A stretch of DNA of 64,000 bases from Viola odorata (GCA_963691705.1 OY829543.1:52184564-52248563); one strand, 5' to 3'; counted from the first letter of the stretch, positions 31,607 through 45,214 are shown. Made by a program: numbers and translations. The notes: a model not told the origin generated them from the letters alone.

Positions 31607-34600
31607 GTGAGCGTCCTTAATAGCCAAGCTCTGTTTAGTTGGGAGATCGGAACGGTTATGACAGCCAGATCGGAGCCAGACCGGTCTACATTTTCCAATA
31701 TTCCTTTCTCAACTCGCAGGCGGTTATTTCCTTTTGCTACTGCTGACCTCTCTATGACGACGCAATCGACTATCTCGGGACCTCTGGACCTCTCGGTCGG
31801 GATCGCCGGAGGATCTATCTCCTCACAGACGGTCATTTCTTCATCACAGACAGCGGGATCTGATCTTTATACTCCTCTTTTGGAAGGATCTGCGCTTAGC
31901 AATGAAAATCCCTTTGCTATGGAAATAGCGGCCCTTCGTTCCCGCCTGGAATATTTGACTGAAATGGCCACTAGAGTCACGCCCGGTGCTTCTGGATCTA
32001 GCGTTCCTCCTCGTGTCTTGTTCACATCATCTATTGTTGCTGATCGACCTCTGCCCCCGTTGTTTCCAGAGAACCCCCAAGTGCCTTTATCCGCAGGAAA
32101 TCCCTCGGTTGGTCGCGTACAGCTCACTCAAGGAGGAGTAGAGGCTTATGTACCGCCAATGCCGCAAAGACTTCTTCTGCAGGAAGACAGGCAGCTTGAG
32201 GCGTTAAGGAACCGTTGGGCCGGACGGAGGGAAGGAACAAACAGGAGTTTATCTCCCGTGTACAGTGAAAGATCTAGTAGCAGAAGAAATCGAAGTCGTT
32301 CTCCCAGGAGTCGCAGTCGGTCTCCCAGGCGACATCATATACCTGAACTAAGGGAAGGAGGGCGACAAGGAGACATATCTCCCCCACGTCATGCGCGTGA
32401 GATTCTTGATGATACCTCAGGTCACCCTTTCAGTCGTCGTGTAAGACGTCACAGGGTCAGCAGGCGAGTGAAGCTTCCCGCTGATACTTATGATGGTACT
32501 AAAGATCCTATTTCGCACATCAACAAAGTGAAGGATTTCGTCCAGTTTCAAACTCACAGTGATGCGGCTTTATGTCAGATATTTGTTATGACCTTATCGG
32601 GAGTTGCTCGTCTTTGGTTTGAAGGTCTTCCTGGTGGATCCATTAGTAATTTCACACAGCTGGAATCCAAATTTCGGAGCAGATTTAGTACAGCAATTCC
32701 AATTCGGAAATCTGCCGCAGCGTTATTTGACATACAGCGGAAGCCCCAAGAGACATTGAAAGAATTTCTTAGCCGATTCGATCTGGAAATGTCATTAACG
32801 TCGGGCGTTACCGTTGATTTCGCCATAGAAGCTCTGAAAAGAAACTGCCATTATGGAAAACTGAAAGATGCATTGATGGTGGATCCTCCAATATCCTTGG
32901 ACGCACTAAGACTTAAAGCCCATAATTATGCGAAAATGGAAGAAGAAGAAAATAGAAATAGAACATTTGATATGCCGCCTGGGGCACCTCGCATCCCTGC
33001 CGCTCCCGCAAATCCTCTGGTTGACGATCATTACACTGATGATTACGCTCGACGGAAAGATTACATCCCAAAGACCTACGATAAGCAAAAAGGAAATTCC
33101 TCGAAAGGAAGACAAGGTAGTTCCCCTCGTCAGCGTCAAGGGAACGCTAACAAAAATCGGGCGTATGATCCGGATTTTCCCTCCTTGAATGTACCAAGAG
33201 CGGAGATATTGGCGATAGCGGAACAGCGAGATCTTCCTATCCGTTATCCGGCGCCCACGAAACCTGGAGTGCTTTTAGGCAGGAGAGAAAACGCTTACTG
33301 TAAATTCCACAAAGCCAGAGGACATTCCACAGAGGCTTGCAGAGAATTAAGGTGGGCGATAGAACGCTTGGTGGAGGAAGGATATCTGGGAGAATTTGCG
33401 ACTCAAGTAAGGGAAGATGCCCGAAACAATCCGATAAGAAGAGCGGTAGACGAGCGACCAAGGCCCCCTCCAGCCCCACAGCCGGATAACGCTCCCAAAG
33501 GAAAGGGTGTGGAAACCTTCGCGATAGATGGCGACGACATCCCCATAATCAATATCATAGCAGGAGGGATCCCCTACACAGATGAATTAGAACAGTCGAT
33601 GGTGGCGAAAGGAGAAAAGCGTACGCGAGACGGCATGACAAAGAAAGGTGGAGCAATAGACATACTTGATCGCATGATCTTATCCTTTTCAGAAGAGGAT
33701 GAGAAAGGCGTTATCTATCCCCATAATGACGCCTTGGTAGTCACACCTGTCATCGCCAGTCATGGTATAAGAAGGACTCTTGTGGACAACGGGAGTGCCG
33801 TGAACCTTTTTTCGCTGGAAGCTTACAATCTCATGAAACGCCCCCACGACGAGTTAACGCCTAGTAAGAGACCCATAGTCGGAGTGGATGGGACCCCTAT
33901 CCCTGTTACGGGAGTAATCACCCTACCCGTATACTTCCGAGAAGACACTTACAAACGGTCAGAGAATTTGTTGTTCCTTATTGTGGATCTGAATCTGCCC
34001 TATAACGTCATACTCGGACGGCCTTTCCTCAATCGCTTTGGAGCGGCGATATCACAAAAACATCTAAAGATGAAATACCCCTCCTGGGACGGGGTGGTAT
34101 CGATAAAAGGTGATCAGAAACTGGCGGCAGAATGCTATTCGCTCATGACTCGGACGAGTTGCGATAGATACGTGTGTATAGCGGCAGACCCCTACGAACA
34201 GGGTGATGAAAAACGCGCTCAACCCCTTGACAAGATGGTGCCAGTATCAGTGATAGGCAAAGAGGGAGCCAGTTTCCTGGTCAGCGATAAGCTCAGCCCA
34301 GCGGAAAATCTTCAACTGGCACGGCTGCTGAACAAATGTCAAGGAAATTTCGCATGGGAACCCGCTGATATGCCAGGTATATCCCGAGAAATAGCCGAGC
34401 ACAGGCTTAACGTTGACCCCAACGCCAAGTCAGTTCAGCAAAAACGACGGGCGTTCTCCACCGAAAAAGCGTCGGCCGTGGAAAAGGAGGTTGTGAAGCT
34501 CCTTGACGCGGGTTTCATTCGCGAAGTACAATATCCCACTTGGTTAGCCAACCCGGTTCTTGTTCCTAAACCCAATGGAGACTGGCGTATGTGCATTGAC

Positions 34601-37528
34601 TTCACTAATTTGAACGATGCTTGCCCTAAGGATTGCTACCCGCTTCCTCGCATAGATCAGTTGGTTGATCAAACTGCTGGGTACGCATATCTAAGCTCGT
34701 TGGACGCCAATTCCGGATATCATCAAATCCCTATGGCCCTAGAGGATGAGGAGAAGACCGCCTTCCTTACTCCTAAAGCCACGTATTGTTACACAGCGAT
34801 GCCATTTGGACTAAAGAACGCGGGGGCCACGTTTTAGCGAATGGCAAATAAGATTTTTGAGGAACAGATAGGGAGAAATGTGGAAGCATATGTTGACGAC
34901 ATACTGGTAAAGAGTGCGAATTTTCATGATCACCTGCAGGATCTAAAGGAAGTTTTTGATGTGATGACAAGGTATCGCATGAAGCTAAACCCCCGGAAGT
35001 GCATGTTTGCATTCCAGACGGGTAAGTTCTTGGGCTACGTAGTTAGCCAGAAAGGTATCCAGCCTAATCCATCCAAGGTTAAAGCTATACATGATATGAT
35101 ATCCCCAAGAACCGTTAAAGAAGTGCAAAGGCTAACAGGGCGCGTTATCGCTCTGGGACGATTCGTCTCCAAGCAAGGAGAAAAGTGTCTCCCCTTTTTC
35201 AAAGTCATACGACGGAAAGCCACGTTCGGGTGGACCCCAGAATGTGAGCAAGCATTTGTGGACTTAAAGGACTATTTTTCATCTGATTTGTTATTGACAA
35301 GGCCCGAGTCCGGCGATACTCTGTACTTGTACTTGGGCGCGGCGGACGAAGTGGTCAGCGCCGTCCTTGTTCGTGACGATAACCGCACTCATCGCCCAGT
35401 TTACTTCGTGAGTCATGTCTTAAAGGACGCGGAACGGCGATATGCTCGTATTGAGAAAATAGCGTTCGCTCTTATACAAGCCACCCGCAAGATGGACCGA
35501 TACTTCCAGTCTTATCCTATCGTTGTACTTACAGACCAACCCTTGAAGAGGATATTTTGAAAGCCTGAATCTTCAGGAAGAATGCTGATCTGGGCCCTAG
35601 AACTCGAACAATATGGTTTGAGATACCAGTCACGGCCATCCGTAAAGGCTCAGGTCCTTGCTGATTTTATAGCGGAGTGTACTTTCACAGAGGACCCTTT
35701 GAGTGGTGTACCGGAAGCGGAATGGAACGATATGGATCTCCCGTTCCCAGAAACTTATACAGATCTTTGGATCGTTCATGTGGACGGAGCCAAAAACCAA
35801 GAACTGGCGGGGGTTGGAGTCTTCATAAACGGGCCGCACGATATGCATATACGGTATGCTATTCGAATCTTGCATCCTTTGTCCAATAACGCAGCCGAAT
35901 ATGAGGCGTTGCTAGCTGGACTCAGAATAGGAAGAGAGTTTTCTTCTAAGGGAAGGTGCGATACCGGCCAAACAGGAGATCTGCGTCTAAAAATTTGTGG
36001 AGACTCCAAACTGATAATTGACCAGGTCTCAGGACACTCTCAGGCTCGAGAACCTATTATGGTGCAATACCTCTCTAAGGTAACGCGAGAACTAGTGGAA
36101 ATAAAGAAAGAGGGCATGCAAGTCAGCTTCAAGCACGTCCCCCGAGAGGAAAATGCTGAAGCCGATTACCTTGCCAAGCTGGCCGCGAATCCTGAAGCAT
36201 TTATACCTAAAGATGTGTATTATCGTGAGCTAGCGGTGCCGTCCTTCATGGAGGAACAAGCTTCTTTGTGTGTGAATGAGCTCGAGAATGATTGGCGAAT
36301 TCCGGTAATAAAATACCTGATGCACGAAGAGCTGCCCGACGATAACGCTGAAAAAATGAAAGTGCTAAGACAGGCTGCTCGTTGCACATACTATAACGGG
36401 GATCTAATTCGAAGATGTTTTTCTCACCCCGGCGCCAAATGTATAACCGAACAAGAGGGCATTCACACCTTACGCGAAATCCACGAAGGGATATGCGGAA
36501 TGCACGCGTCAAGCGGCACCTTGGCGGCACAAGTTTTCAGATTAGGATTCTACTGGCCCACTATACGAAGGGATTGCCACGAGTATGTACAAGCTTGCCC
36601 CAAATGTCAGGAATTCGCTAAAATTCCTCGACGTCCAGCTACGGAAATATCAGAAATCATCGCCCCTTGCCCTTTTGCCAAATGGGGGATTGACATCCTG
36701 GGTCCATTTCCAAAGGCAAGGTCCCAACTGAAATTTGTTATAGTGGCTGTGGACTATTTTACGAAGTGGGCGGAAGCTGAAGCGGTTGCCACAATCACGG
36801 CGGAAAAAACATGGCGTTTTTTCAAACATCAAGTTATCATGAGATTCGGGGTGCCTCGTATCCTTGTCAGCGATAACGGGACCCAGTTCACCAGCCAATT
36901 CTTCAAAGACCAATGCTCAGAATTCGGGATTGAGCAGAGATTCTCTTCCGTGGCTCACCCACAAACCAACGGACAAGCAGAGGTAACTAATAGGAGCATC
37001 CTCAGCGGTATTAAGAAAAACCTAGAGGGGTCTAAGAAGAAGTGGGCTGATGAATTGCCATACGTGATGTGGGCATACCGCGTGACCGTAAAAGTCAGCA
37101 CTGGAGAAACACCTTTTGCGTTGGCTTTCGGAACTGAAGCCGTTACGCCAGTGGAAATTGGGGCCATGAGCCTGCGGGTGGCTCACTTTCGTGAGGAACG
37201 GAACGAGGAACGGTTACGTGCTAATCTGGACGCGTTACCAGAGGTTCGAGAAGAAGTCCTACTGAAAACGCAACACTACAAAAGAAAAATGGCCCGTTAT
37301 CATAATAGGCAGGTCAAAGAGCGATTGTTGAAAAATGGTGACCTTGTGCTCCGAGACAGGCGAGCAACCGGACAACGTATGGGAAAGCTTAGTCCTAACT
37401 GGGAAGGACCGTATCGCGTAACCCATGTTGTCGGAAGAGGGGCCTATCGCCTGGAGACACTTGACGGTACGCCTTTATCCAACTCCTGGAATATCGCTCG
37501 TTTGAAGTTATATTATCCTAGAGTTTAA
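31607..37528 (+). pseudogene. Element G Gag-Pol with two in-frame stops
   Basis: One frame from 31607 (a second Met is at 31658). Gag core near 32440-32950 (YDGTKDPISHI, GVARLWFEGLPGGSI, ETLKEFLSRF). CX2HX4HX4C knuckle in CKFHKARGHSTEAC. Protease LVDNGSAVNLFS and VILGRPFLNRFGA. RT WRMCIDFTNLNDACPKDCYP, SSLDANSGYHQIPM, MPFGLKNAGATF and YVDDILVKS. A degenerate first RNase H, then a second RNase H (VHVDGAKNQELAG, NNAAEYEALLAGL, ICGDSKLIIDQVSG, EENAEADYLAKLA). Integrase with H-H-C-C (HASSGTLAAQVFRLGFYWP, CPKCQ) and D-D-E (WGIDILGPFP, LVSDNGTQF, GQAEVTNR). TAG at 34835-34837 follows GATF, where Gln is usual. TGA at 35558-35560 follows LKRIF. Both fit C-to-T changes (CAG, CGA). Otherwise the frame is intact. 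Confidence 0.92.
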
Positions 37529-38630
37529 TTTTATCTGCACTATTTGGATTATAACGACCCTAACCGTGGCTAACGCTCAATACGAGAGTTTTCGTGGGTT
37601 TGTGGTTGCTTTTGTGCAGATAAAAAGGGGGGTACCCTGGGAGTGAAAAGTCCTATCCTTGTGATGGTCGGTCTTGATCAGATGGCCCACTAAGTGAGGG
37701 CACGACCCCAGTGTATCCTTGATTAGCGTCGGATTGAAAGATCCTTGACGCCCCCGGGGGTGAAAAGTCGTATCCTTGTGATGACCGATCTTGATCAGAT
37801 GGCTCACTAAGTGAGGGCACTGCCCGGTATCTTTGGGAGTGAAAAGTTCTTTAATGATAACCGATCTCGTGGAGACGGTACATCAAGACAAGACACACCC
37901 CAAAGAGTTAGAAACTCTGTTTAGAAACAAGAATCCTATCTTAACGGTCGGGCTGGTGCAGCTAAACCATTAAGTAAGGACACGGTTCTAAACGAGAGGA
38001 CAACGCCTATAAAAGTGAAAATTCCCTAGCCTTGTGATAGCCGTCCCGATCCGACAGCTCACGAGATGAGGCACTTAGAAAGGCCGATTGAGAGATAAGG
38101 GAAACGTGAAGGATCGCGTAATTCCAGCTGGTAACCGGATAAGTAACCCTTGGCGAAAGGTAGAGCTGAGGGAAAACGCGATTCGAAACGGGTTCCGTGA
38201 TAAAACCTAATGATAGCAGCGAACGGGCTCCTACGGGTAATCACTATCTCTCAAATCTCGTTTTGTTACTGATAATCTACAATTAGAGATGTGCAGAATG
38301 CTTCTGAGCAGCGGAAGGAGAGGTGGTCATTATACCGATAGGCTAATCGAAAGGCCAACCCGACATAGATCCTGGTCTTCTTGGTATAAATACCAAGGAT
38401 CTACTCAAGAAAGTAAACGCACCGTGCGGATAAGGCCACCTCAGTGACGAGAGAAGTCTCGCGATGAGAAAAATAAAAGAGAAATATCGATAAAGGGATT
38501 GTCTAGAAATATTAAAGGCATCTCAAGGATTTACAAAGATTCACTGTTCAAAATATTGATGCTGCAAAGACAAAAGACAAAGCCAAGCGATATGTGATTG
38601 CTGGAGGGAACGGCAAAATATCGCGGCAAA
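37529..38630 (+). repeat. Element G spacer with degenerate tandem repeats
   Basis: No coding sequence. A unit with GGGAGTGAAAAGTCCTATCC, TTGTGATGGTCGGTCTTGAT, CAGATGGCCCACTAAGTGAG and GGCAC recurs from 37639, 37757, 37835, near 37930 and 38011 with growing divergence and irregular period (roughly 75-120 bp). Tandem repeats in this spacer are typical of Tat-lineage elements. The rest (38080-38630) shows no feature I can name. Confidence 0.7.
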
Positions 38631-40958
38631 TCAGCTCTCGGGGACTTGTCGTTTCCAACCCGCTGCCTTGGCTTGGCGATAGCCTGCCTCGTTAATATGG
38701 GCTGAACTCCGTAGAAAGGCTTTCGCGACATCTTCGCCCTGGTACGCATCCACCCCGTGAATTTCTTCGAAGCACTTAACCAGAACACGGGTGGTCTCTT
38801 CAGCATGCCACCAGCCCATATCGGCTGACTCTTCCGCCAAAGCTGCCTTTTCCTTTTCTAAAAAGGACTTCTCATTCTCCAAAGCAGTCACTTTGGCTTG
38901 TTCCTCTAACAAAGCTGTTTCCAGGGCGGAGTGCTGTTTCTGTAAATCGTGGTGAGCTAGCAGTATCTTGGAGCGATCTGCCAACACCTTTTTCTTTTCC
39001 TCTTGCTCCTTGGACAGCTCCGCCGAAACAGAACGAAGGGAAATAGCCCGATGCTTCATATCCTCCGCCCAATAGTGAAATTTCATCATATTGGAGAAAA
39101 GGCCAGCACGGACGGAGTTCACTTGGTCATCTTCCGCCTGGGAAAGGAAAGCTTCCCGTTCTGCAGATGAGGCCAGAATTTGAGAAGCCAGCAGAGCAGA
39201 AACCTCATCTGAACCATCGCCCCCGATGGCTGCCAAACCACGGGTACGGAAGTCGAACAACTCAACCTGATGGGTCACTTCGCCGAGCCCGTTTAATGGA
39301 CAAAGATCCACCGCAAAATTGAAAGAGGTTCCGGCTTCATTATAGCGTTGCCGCCAAGGAACGCTAGAGGGAACGAAAGCCAGAGGACCAGGGGCGCGAA
39401 CCTGTGAAGAAGAACTGCCCGGGGGCAGGAAGGCACCAGGAGGCTGATAGCCCGAAAGGTCGTGAAAGACGTCTTGATAAGAAGAGGAAAAATGATGCAC
39501 AGGCCCGCCAAAGGAACTGGGCGAAGCACCAAAGGGGTCCGCACCGCCTAAGTTCCCCAAATCTTCCACGGAATGTCTACCTGGAGGAACCACTGCGGAA
39601 TCAGGAACGTTAACGGAACCACCTTCCCCCGCGATGTTAGAGGAGGGTATGTTCTCATCCTCGCCTTCTATCCGGGCCCTCTTCGCAGAACCCCTCAGCA
39701 CATAAGTGAGATTCATATCGCCTGAAGGAGCGGACGTAGTAACTATAACGGCCTCCTGCAAGGAGTACAAATTGAGAAAAGAAAAATAGATCAAATGACG
39801 ACAGATATTGAGAAAGAGAAAACACGCTTACGGTAGCGGTGTTGAGAGAAGACAGTGCTTCAGAAGAACCCGCAGCGTCGGGAGAAGGAGTAAGAGTGGC
39901 GATACTCCGTGTTCTTTTCTTCTTTTTTCCTCTGGCAATGGCCCTAGGAGCCTGAGAAGACGAGGGAGCAGCAATGGTCACGATAGGAACACCTTCAGGG
40001 ATGTCAGTATTCCCTTCGCCAACTGAGGAAGAGGATACTTGAGCGAGATTCGCGGAAGTAGCCGGAAGCTCAGAAGGATTATCAGTGGCCTCTGAATCGA
40101 GCTTTTCCTTTTCCTCTCTATTACGAGCTCTCCTTAAGCGTCTTCTTACGCTTTCGGGTTTATAGTCAGGATCCGTCGCTGCAAAATCACAAAATAATGT
40201 CAGCGTTAGTATCAGCGATGAAAGGGAAAGGTAGCGCGATACTCACGTCTAACGCACTCCTGAATGGCCATTCTGCAGGCCGTGAGTCGAATATGAACGC
40301 TGATCTCCAGTTGGAGTAAGGTATTTAACCATCCTTGTTCACGAGCGGGAAGTGTCCCTGGTCGACTCCAAACGCCATCTTGGACGTCCTGGTTGAACCC
40401 AGAACGCCACTCGGGACCAGGAGCGTCAGGGAAATTTATCAGAAAGAACTCCTTTTTCCAAGCCTCAACAGAAGACTCAATATGGAGCAACTTCCAAGTA
40501 AAAGACTTGAGAGAATCATCGTCAAAGCGAGGCGATATGGTTATCACACCCCGGCACTTCATCAATTTAAAAAGGGATCTAAGCAACAAAAGAGAAGGGG
40601 AAGTGATCCCCTTATATCTACAGAGTTCCAAGAAAGCATAAACACAGCAATATGCATTTGGGGCTAACTGGGCAGGATTGAAATTGCCAGCAATAAGCAA
40701 ACCCTTGACGAAAGAATCGATAGGGAACTGGAAACCGTAGCGAAACATCTGGGCATATAACACCCTTTGATTGCCGGTCAGAACGCTGTTTAAACGAACC
40801 GACCCAGGGGCAACAACAGCTTGGTAACCGTCAGGAATAACGGCGCCATGAGTAGCCAAATGCTCCCGGAGAATGGCCTCCGTGGTAATAACACTGACCG
40901 TGGTATCCATTTTCTTCTCATCGATGGATTTCGACTCAGAACGGCGAGTCTTTGCCAT
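38631..40958 (-). CDS. Element G antisense gene 1: three exons, 727 aa
   Basis: Exon 1 40958-40247 (donor GAC|GTGAGT), exon 2 40178-39832 (after TTTTGCAG, donor ACC|GTAAGC), exon 3 39755-38631 (after CCTTGCAG). Exon lengths 712, 347 and 1125 keep one frame to TGA at 38631-38633. The N-terminal globular domain (FRYGFQFPIDSFVKGL, NPAQLAPNAYCCVYAFLELC, SPRFDDDSLKSFTWKLL, WRSGFNQDVQDGVWSRP) resembles domains annotated in plant databases as putative gypsy-type transposon proteins. A basic segment (RRRLRRARNREEKEK, RGKKKKR) follows in exon 2. Exon 3 has a Ser/Pro-rich region and a C-terminal coiled coil (SAELSKEQEEKKKVLADRSK, ALENEKSFLEKEKAALAEE). The function is unknown. It is paralogous to antisense gene 2. 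The start is the first Met of the frame. Confidence 0.72.
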
Positions 40959-41574
40959 GGCAGGACTAAGGAAATAGAAATGAAGAAGACGAGGGAAAGG
41001 AAGGGAAGTACCTTTGGAAGGAAAGAACTTCGAAAGCCTTGAATGGAGGTGAGAAGGACAAGACGGCTGAGAGATAATATGAAAAAGTGGAGTGAAAAGA
41101 AAAGGGAAGAAATAAAGAGGGTTTATAACCCTAGTAATTAAAAGGAAACGACGGATGCTGCAGTCGTTGTGTCGAAGCGGTATGAGGGATAAGACTCAAG
41201 CAATGAGTACGACTCTAGAAGAAGCGCGGCCAACGCTTCGATCTGGTTAAAATTTCTAAACACGCTAAGGTGAAGCGGCAGAAGAAACGAACACGTGTGT
41301 CGGCACCATCATGATTTTTCCCGCGCATCGACGGAAGGGTCGCGAGCATTAAATGCTCTGAAAAGTAGATGCGACTTTTGATAAAAAGCAAAAGCGATAT
41401 CACAAGAAAGGAAATAATGCAAATCGGCGTTGAATAAAAGAACAGTTCTCAAAGACAGCAAGAGAGCGAAATAAAACAAGATATCGCCCAAAGAGCAAAG
41501 TACCGATATCGCCTCGCGATAGGACGTTATTACAAGACATGGAAAACAAATAGCAATGTTTTTCAATGGATCAA
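40959..41574 (-). other. Intergenic spacer between antisense genes 1 and 2
   Basis: About 600 bp with no supported gene. It is rich in GCGATA/TATCGC motifs (for example 41395, 41483, 41504, 41515). It would hold the promoter of antisense gene 1 if that gene has its own. Confidence 0.5.
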
Positions 41575-43817
41575 TTAAGAGTCATCGCATGCCTCGCCGT
41601 CATCGTTCCCTTGCTTTTCCCCGGAAGGAGGAAAACTCCTTTCGCCTTCTCTAAGATCTTTAATTTTTTTAGAGGCGTAATTGGCCAGCATGGATAGATC
41701 GACAGCGCCTCGGACATGGAGATCCTTAAACCCTGCGATACAAACCTCGATGGTCTTATTCTTCTACCAGGCTATCCTCGAAGGAACTTTGGCCAAATCG
41801 GCATCGCGAGATGACAACTCTTCGCGAAGGAAGACATTCTTTTTATCAGCCACCACCAGTTCCGCCTCCATTAGCTCTGCTCTCACCTTCCCCTTCGACT
41901 TCTCCCGAGAAAGTTCACCGCGACAATCCTCCAACTCTGCCCGAGTTCGTTCTTGCAACTGCGATAGCTCCTTCGCCTTCGCCAAAGCCGCGTCTAATTG
42001 TTCTTGCAAATCCGAACAGGGTCGAGTTTTGTTACGCTGGCCTTCAAGAAAGTAATGAAATTTCCGAAAGCTGGCCAGCATGTCGTTCATAAGGTGTGAC
42101 TGTCGTGTCTCGGGAGCATGCTGTAAAAACTCTTCCCTGTCCTTGGAAGAAGTAAACATCTGTCCCACTATGGGACCCACGGGCTCTTCTCGCGATAACG
42201 GATCCGATATTCCTAAGGCACGAAGCCCATCAGTGCCGAAAGAGGACAAATCCAGCTGATATCCAGTAGGGCCCTGGGACCTCTGAGGAGAAAGGTTGGC
42301 AATGTAAGGAGGGGAACAATTTTTTGCGCAATCACCAACACCCGAAATTGAAGACAGAAACAAAAGAGGAGGCTTCCGTGGGAAAAATTCAGGAGGAACG
42401 CCTAAACTCGAAACTGGTGGGGTTGTCTCTGGGATAAAAGAACCTATCGGGGAAGCAGGATGGCCCGACGACAAAGGAGAGGTCGCGGCTACCGAGGTCT
42501 CATTGTTTTCGATAGAAACGGCGGAAGGCACCCTGATAGCTTTGATATTTTTCACCACTTGCGAAGTCCTCGCGGCATGAGAAGCGTTAATATTCTCGGA
42601 AGGGGCCGCGTTAACTCCCTTCAAAGGGGGAACTAGGGGTTCATTTTTCTCTGTGCGAACCTTCTTTACGAGACGCTCCGTCTCTTCTGCAATTTCTTCG
42701 CTATCGTCCTCAGCCGATTCCGCCGTGTCATCATTCCTCCTCGACCTAAGTTTCATCCTTTGGGCAATAGTAGCGTGACGTAATTCAGGACCAGTATCCA
42801 TGCTCTCGCTATTGCTGTCGATTTTCTCAAACACAGGATCGCCTTGAGCTACCCTCTTGCCGCGGGAAGGAAGCCAATTTTCAAGGAAACAAGAAGGTCG
42901 AGTGGAGGCTCTGCGAGTTGTGACGGTTTTAGTCCTTCCCCTTTTAGGCGGAATAGGTGGGCGGCGGGAGTTTTTAGGCGGAGGAGAAGGAGGCAGCGAC
43001 TGGAGAGGTGTTACGTTCAAAGGGGCGTCACCTTCCCCAGAAGAACTACTCTCAGCGTTACCTGCCAACAAAACATATTAGCAAATTAAGAAGAGTGAAG
43101 CGATAAAAAAGAAAAAGGAAACTCACCCACAACGCACTCTGACAAGGGCCTGAACCGAGCAAACTCCCGGATACGGAAAGACCCTTCTATTTCTAACAAG
43201 GCGCTAACGTTGGAAACATCCTGGCTTGACAGCGCTTCCGGTCTTTTCCAAACGCCACTACTGATTTTTCGATTGAAACCCCCGCGCCAGAGCCGTGACG
43301 GCAAACGGAGGGTGAAAAAGCCAGACTTCCAGTCATCTACGTGTTCCTCAAAACCTTGAAAGTTCCGCCAGAACAGTTGCACAACGACATCATCCCATCT
43401 GGGGGTAATATCTACCAGGCAGTCGCGACAACTCAAGACAAAGAATGTGCGGAATAGATCAAGCGACGGAGCAAATATACGCTTCATTTCGCACGAACGA
43501 AGGAAAGCGTAAATAACACACCAAGAGGGTGGAGTAATCTGGACGGGATTAAGGTCGTAATGATCTAGCAGTTTCAACAGAGAAGTATGGAGTGGGAAAC
43601 GGAATCCGTAAGTAAACATCTTGAAATAAACTAACCGGAATGTTCCCCACATGGCGTCAGGCAGCCGAGTGTCCTTCAAAGAGACAAAAGGGCGATAGCC
43701 CGTGGGAAAAGTAATACCACTCTCCTCTAATTCAACCCTCAAAACCTCATTACAATTGAATATGCTGCGAGTTCGCCTAGCTTCGGGATCTATGGGGTTT
43801 TCAGCAGTTGAAGACAT
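41575..43817 (-). pseudogene. Element G antisense gene 2: two exons, 725 codons, one stop
   Basis: Exon 1 43817-43127 (MSSTAENPIDPEARRTR; donor GTGG|GTGAGT), exon 2 43061-41575 (after TTGTTGGCAG), joined G|GT as Gly. The order matches gene 1: globular domain (FTYGFRFPLHTSLLKLL, NPVQITPPSWCVIYAFLRSC, TPRWDDVVVQLFWRNF, WRGGFNRKISSGVWKRP), basic/Ser-rich middle (PPKRGRTKTVTTRR), QLDLSSFGTDGLRALGIS, FRKFHYFLEGQ, coiled coil (DAALAKAKELSQLQERTRAE). The first intron is at the same point (after ECV[VR]); the second intron of gene 1 is missing. TAG at 41764-41766 (where CAG would fit) interrupts the frame 63 codons before TAA at 41575. With it ignored the length is 725 codons. Confidence 0.72.
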
Positions 43818-44325
43818 AAGGGACAGTAAAAGTAAATCTACGGCGGTAGAAGGAGTAAATACCTGGAGCAAAAAGCCAATAAGCCGGTCGCCGGCACCAG
43901 TGAGCGGTCGCGGAAAAACCTCTCGAAGAAAAGAAGTGCAGAAGAGAGAGAAAATGTGCAAAAACTCAAAATATTCGCAGAAGCAGTAAAAGAGAGAGAC
44001 AATTTCCTTTTAAAGGAAAGCCTGAAGAAGAGACAGCCTGTAAAAATGAAACACGTACAGAACAGAAAAAGACACGTGGATAGTCGTTTGTGTCTTCTGG
44101 AATAAGACAGTTACCGATTAAAAGTTGAAGGCAGTTACCCGTAGCGAAAGGGACGCATCCGCGTCAACCCAGAACGCTCAGAAAGAAACAATAAATAAGC
44201 GATGAAAAGCGAAAAGGAAGTAAAACCATCATTCATTATTATGAGAAAGGCCATACGGCATCTACAAAAGGAAGGAGTAAGGCCCTACTCATCACTGTCG
44301 GACCAAGTAACGCCGTAGCAATAGA

Positions 44326-44742
44326 CTACGTCCTCTTCGTTATCGCCACCCAGAATGGTGAATCCGCAACAGCAGGGGGAGAAGACTCACCGACCCCCTT
44401 TCCAGCGGCAGAAGTCAACTTGGGTAACTCCTCCTTAACGCCTAGCGATACTGCCCCGGCGGCCGAACAAGCAGAGGGAGCCCACGGAGGTGATTCCTGC
44501 GGAGGGGGAGACGGTTTTTTCTCCCCCCTAGCCAGAAAAGCCAGAGAGTCGAAAAATGACTTAGAGGCCTGGGCAGCCTCCTTCCTTCTTCGTTCAACTT
44601 CCTTCCTCCGCCTCTTGCGACATCGCCGGCGGACAACCGGCCTCCAAGGAGGCGACGGGGGAGGATTATCTGTGTCAGGGGTGGTCGGAGGAGTTGGCGG
44701 TGAATTCCCCGAAGCCGTACCTAGCAAATAAGAATCAGCCAT
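44326..44742 (-). CDS. Element G antisense ORF 3, Pro/Arg-rich, 138 aa
   Basis: The frame starts MADSYLLGTASGNSPPTP. It is rich in Pro and has a basic cluster (RRRCRKRRRKEVERRRKEA, about residues 37-56) that could be a nuclear localisation signal. I recognise no domain. TTTGCTAG|GTACGG near its start looks like the acceptor of exon 2 in antisense gene 2, so it could instead be a second exon of a gene whose first exon is gone. It is a hypothetical protein. Confidence 0.4.
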   Translation of the reverse strand: MADSYLLGTASGNSPPTPPTTPDTDNPPPSPPWRPVVRRRCRKRRRKEVERRRKEAAQASKSFFDSLAFLARGEKKPSPPPQESPPWAPSACSAAGAVSLGVKEELPKLTSAAGKGVGESSPPAVADSPFWVAITKRT

Positions 44743-45214
44743 GAGACTTGCAGAGGACTTATAACAAAGAAAAATGAAGGAGAAAGAAATGGATAAGAGT
44801 GAAGGAGGAAAAGCCTCATTAAATAGCCGGGAAAAGAAGAAAAGAGACTCTTCGATCCTCCAACCCGACTCTTGAAGATTGGCACGTATACAGTCTGGAA
44901 TGCAAATATAGATTTGCAGTCACGCCTGTTGAAATCTCGCGCAATTCAAGAATAATTATAATCTCTGTCAATCAGTTGTTATAACGAGGACGGCACGGAG
45001 TTAAGGCAGAACGATCGACAGAAAAACCGCCCAATAGCAAGACTGTTTTCAGTTGGGCTAAGAATATCCTCTTGGAAAACGACAAAGAGCGCAGTAAAGA
45101 AGAAGAACAGTTGCGAAAGGGAATGAGGAAAATACTTTATTACGGCCTAGTGACCGGAAGATACATTGACAAGATAAGGGGAAAAGAGAAAAGGCCCAAA
45201 GGGAGCCATCACTA

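Noticed and set aside
34841..35560. RT C-terminal part of G as a separate gene starting at 34841
   Set aside because: It is in the same frame as the preceding ORF, separated by one TAG in the middle of RT. It is one broken Pol.
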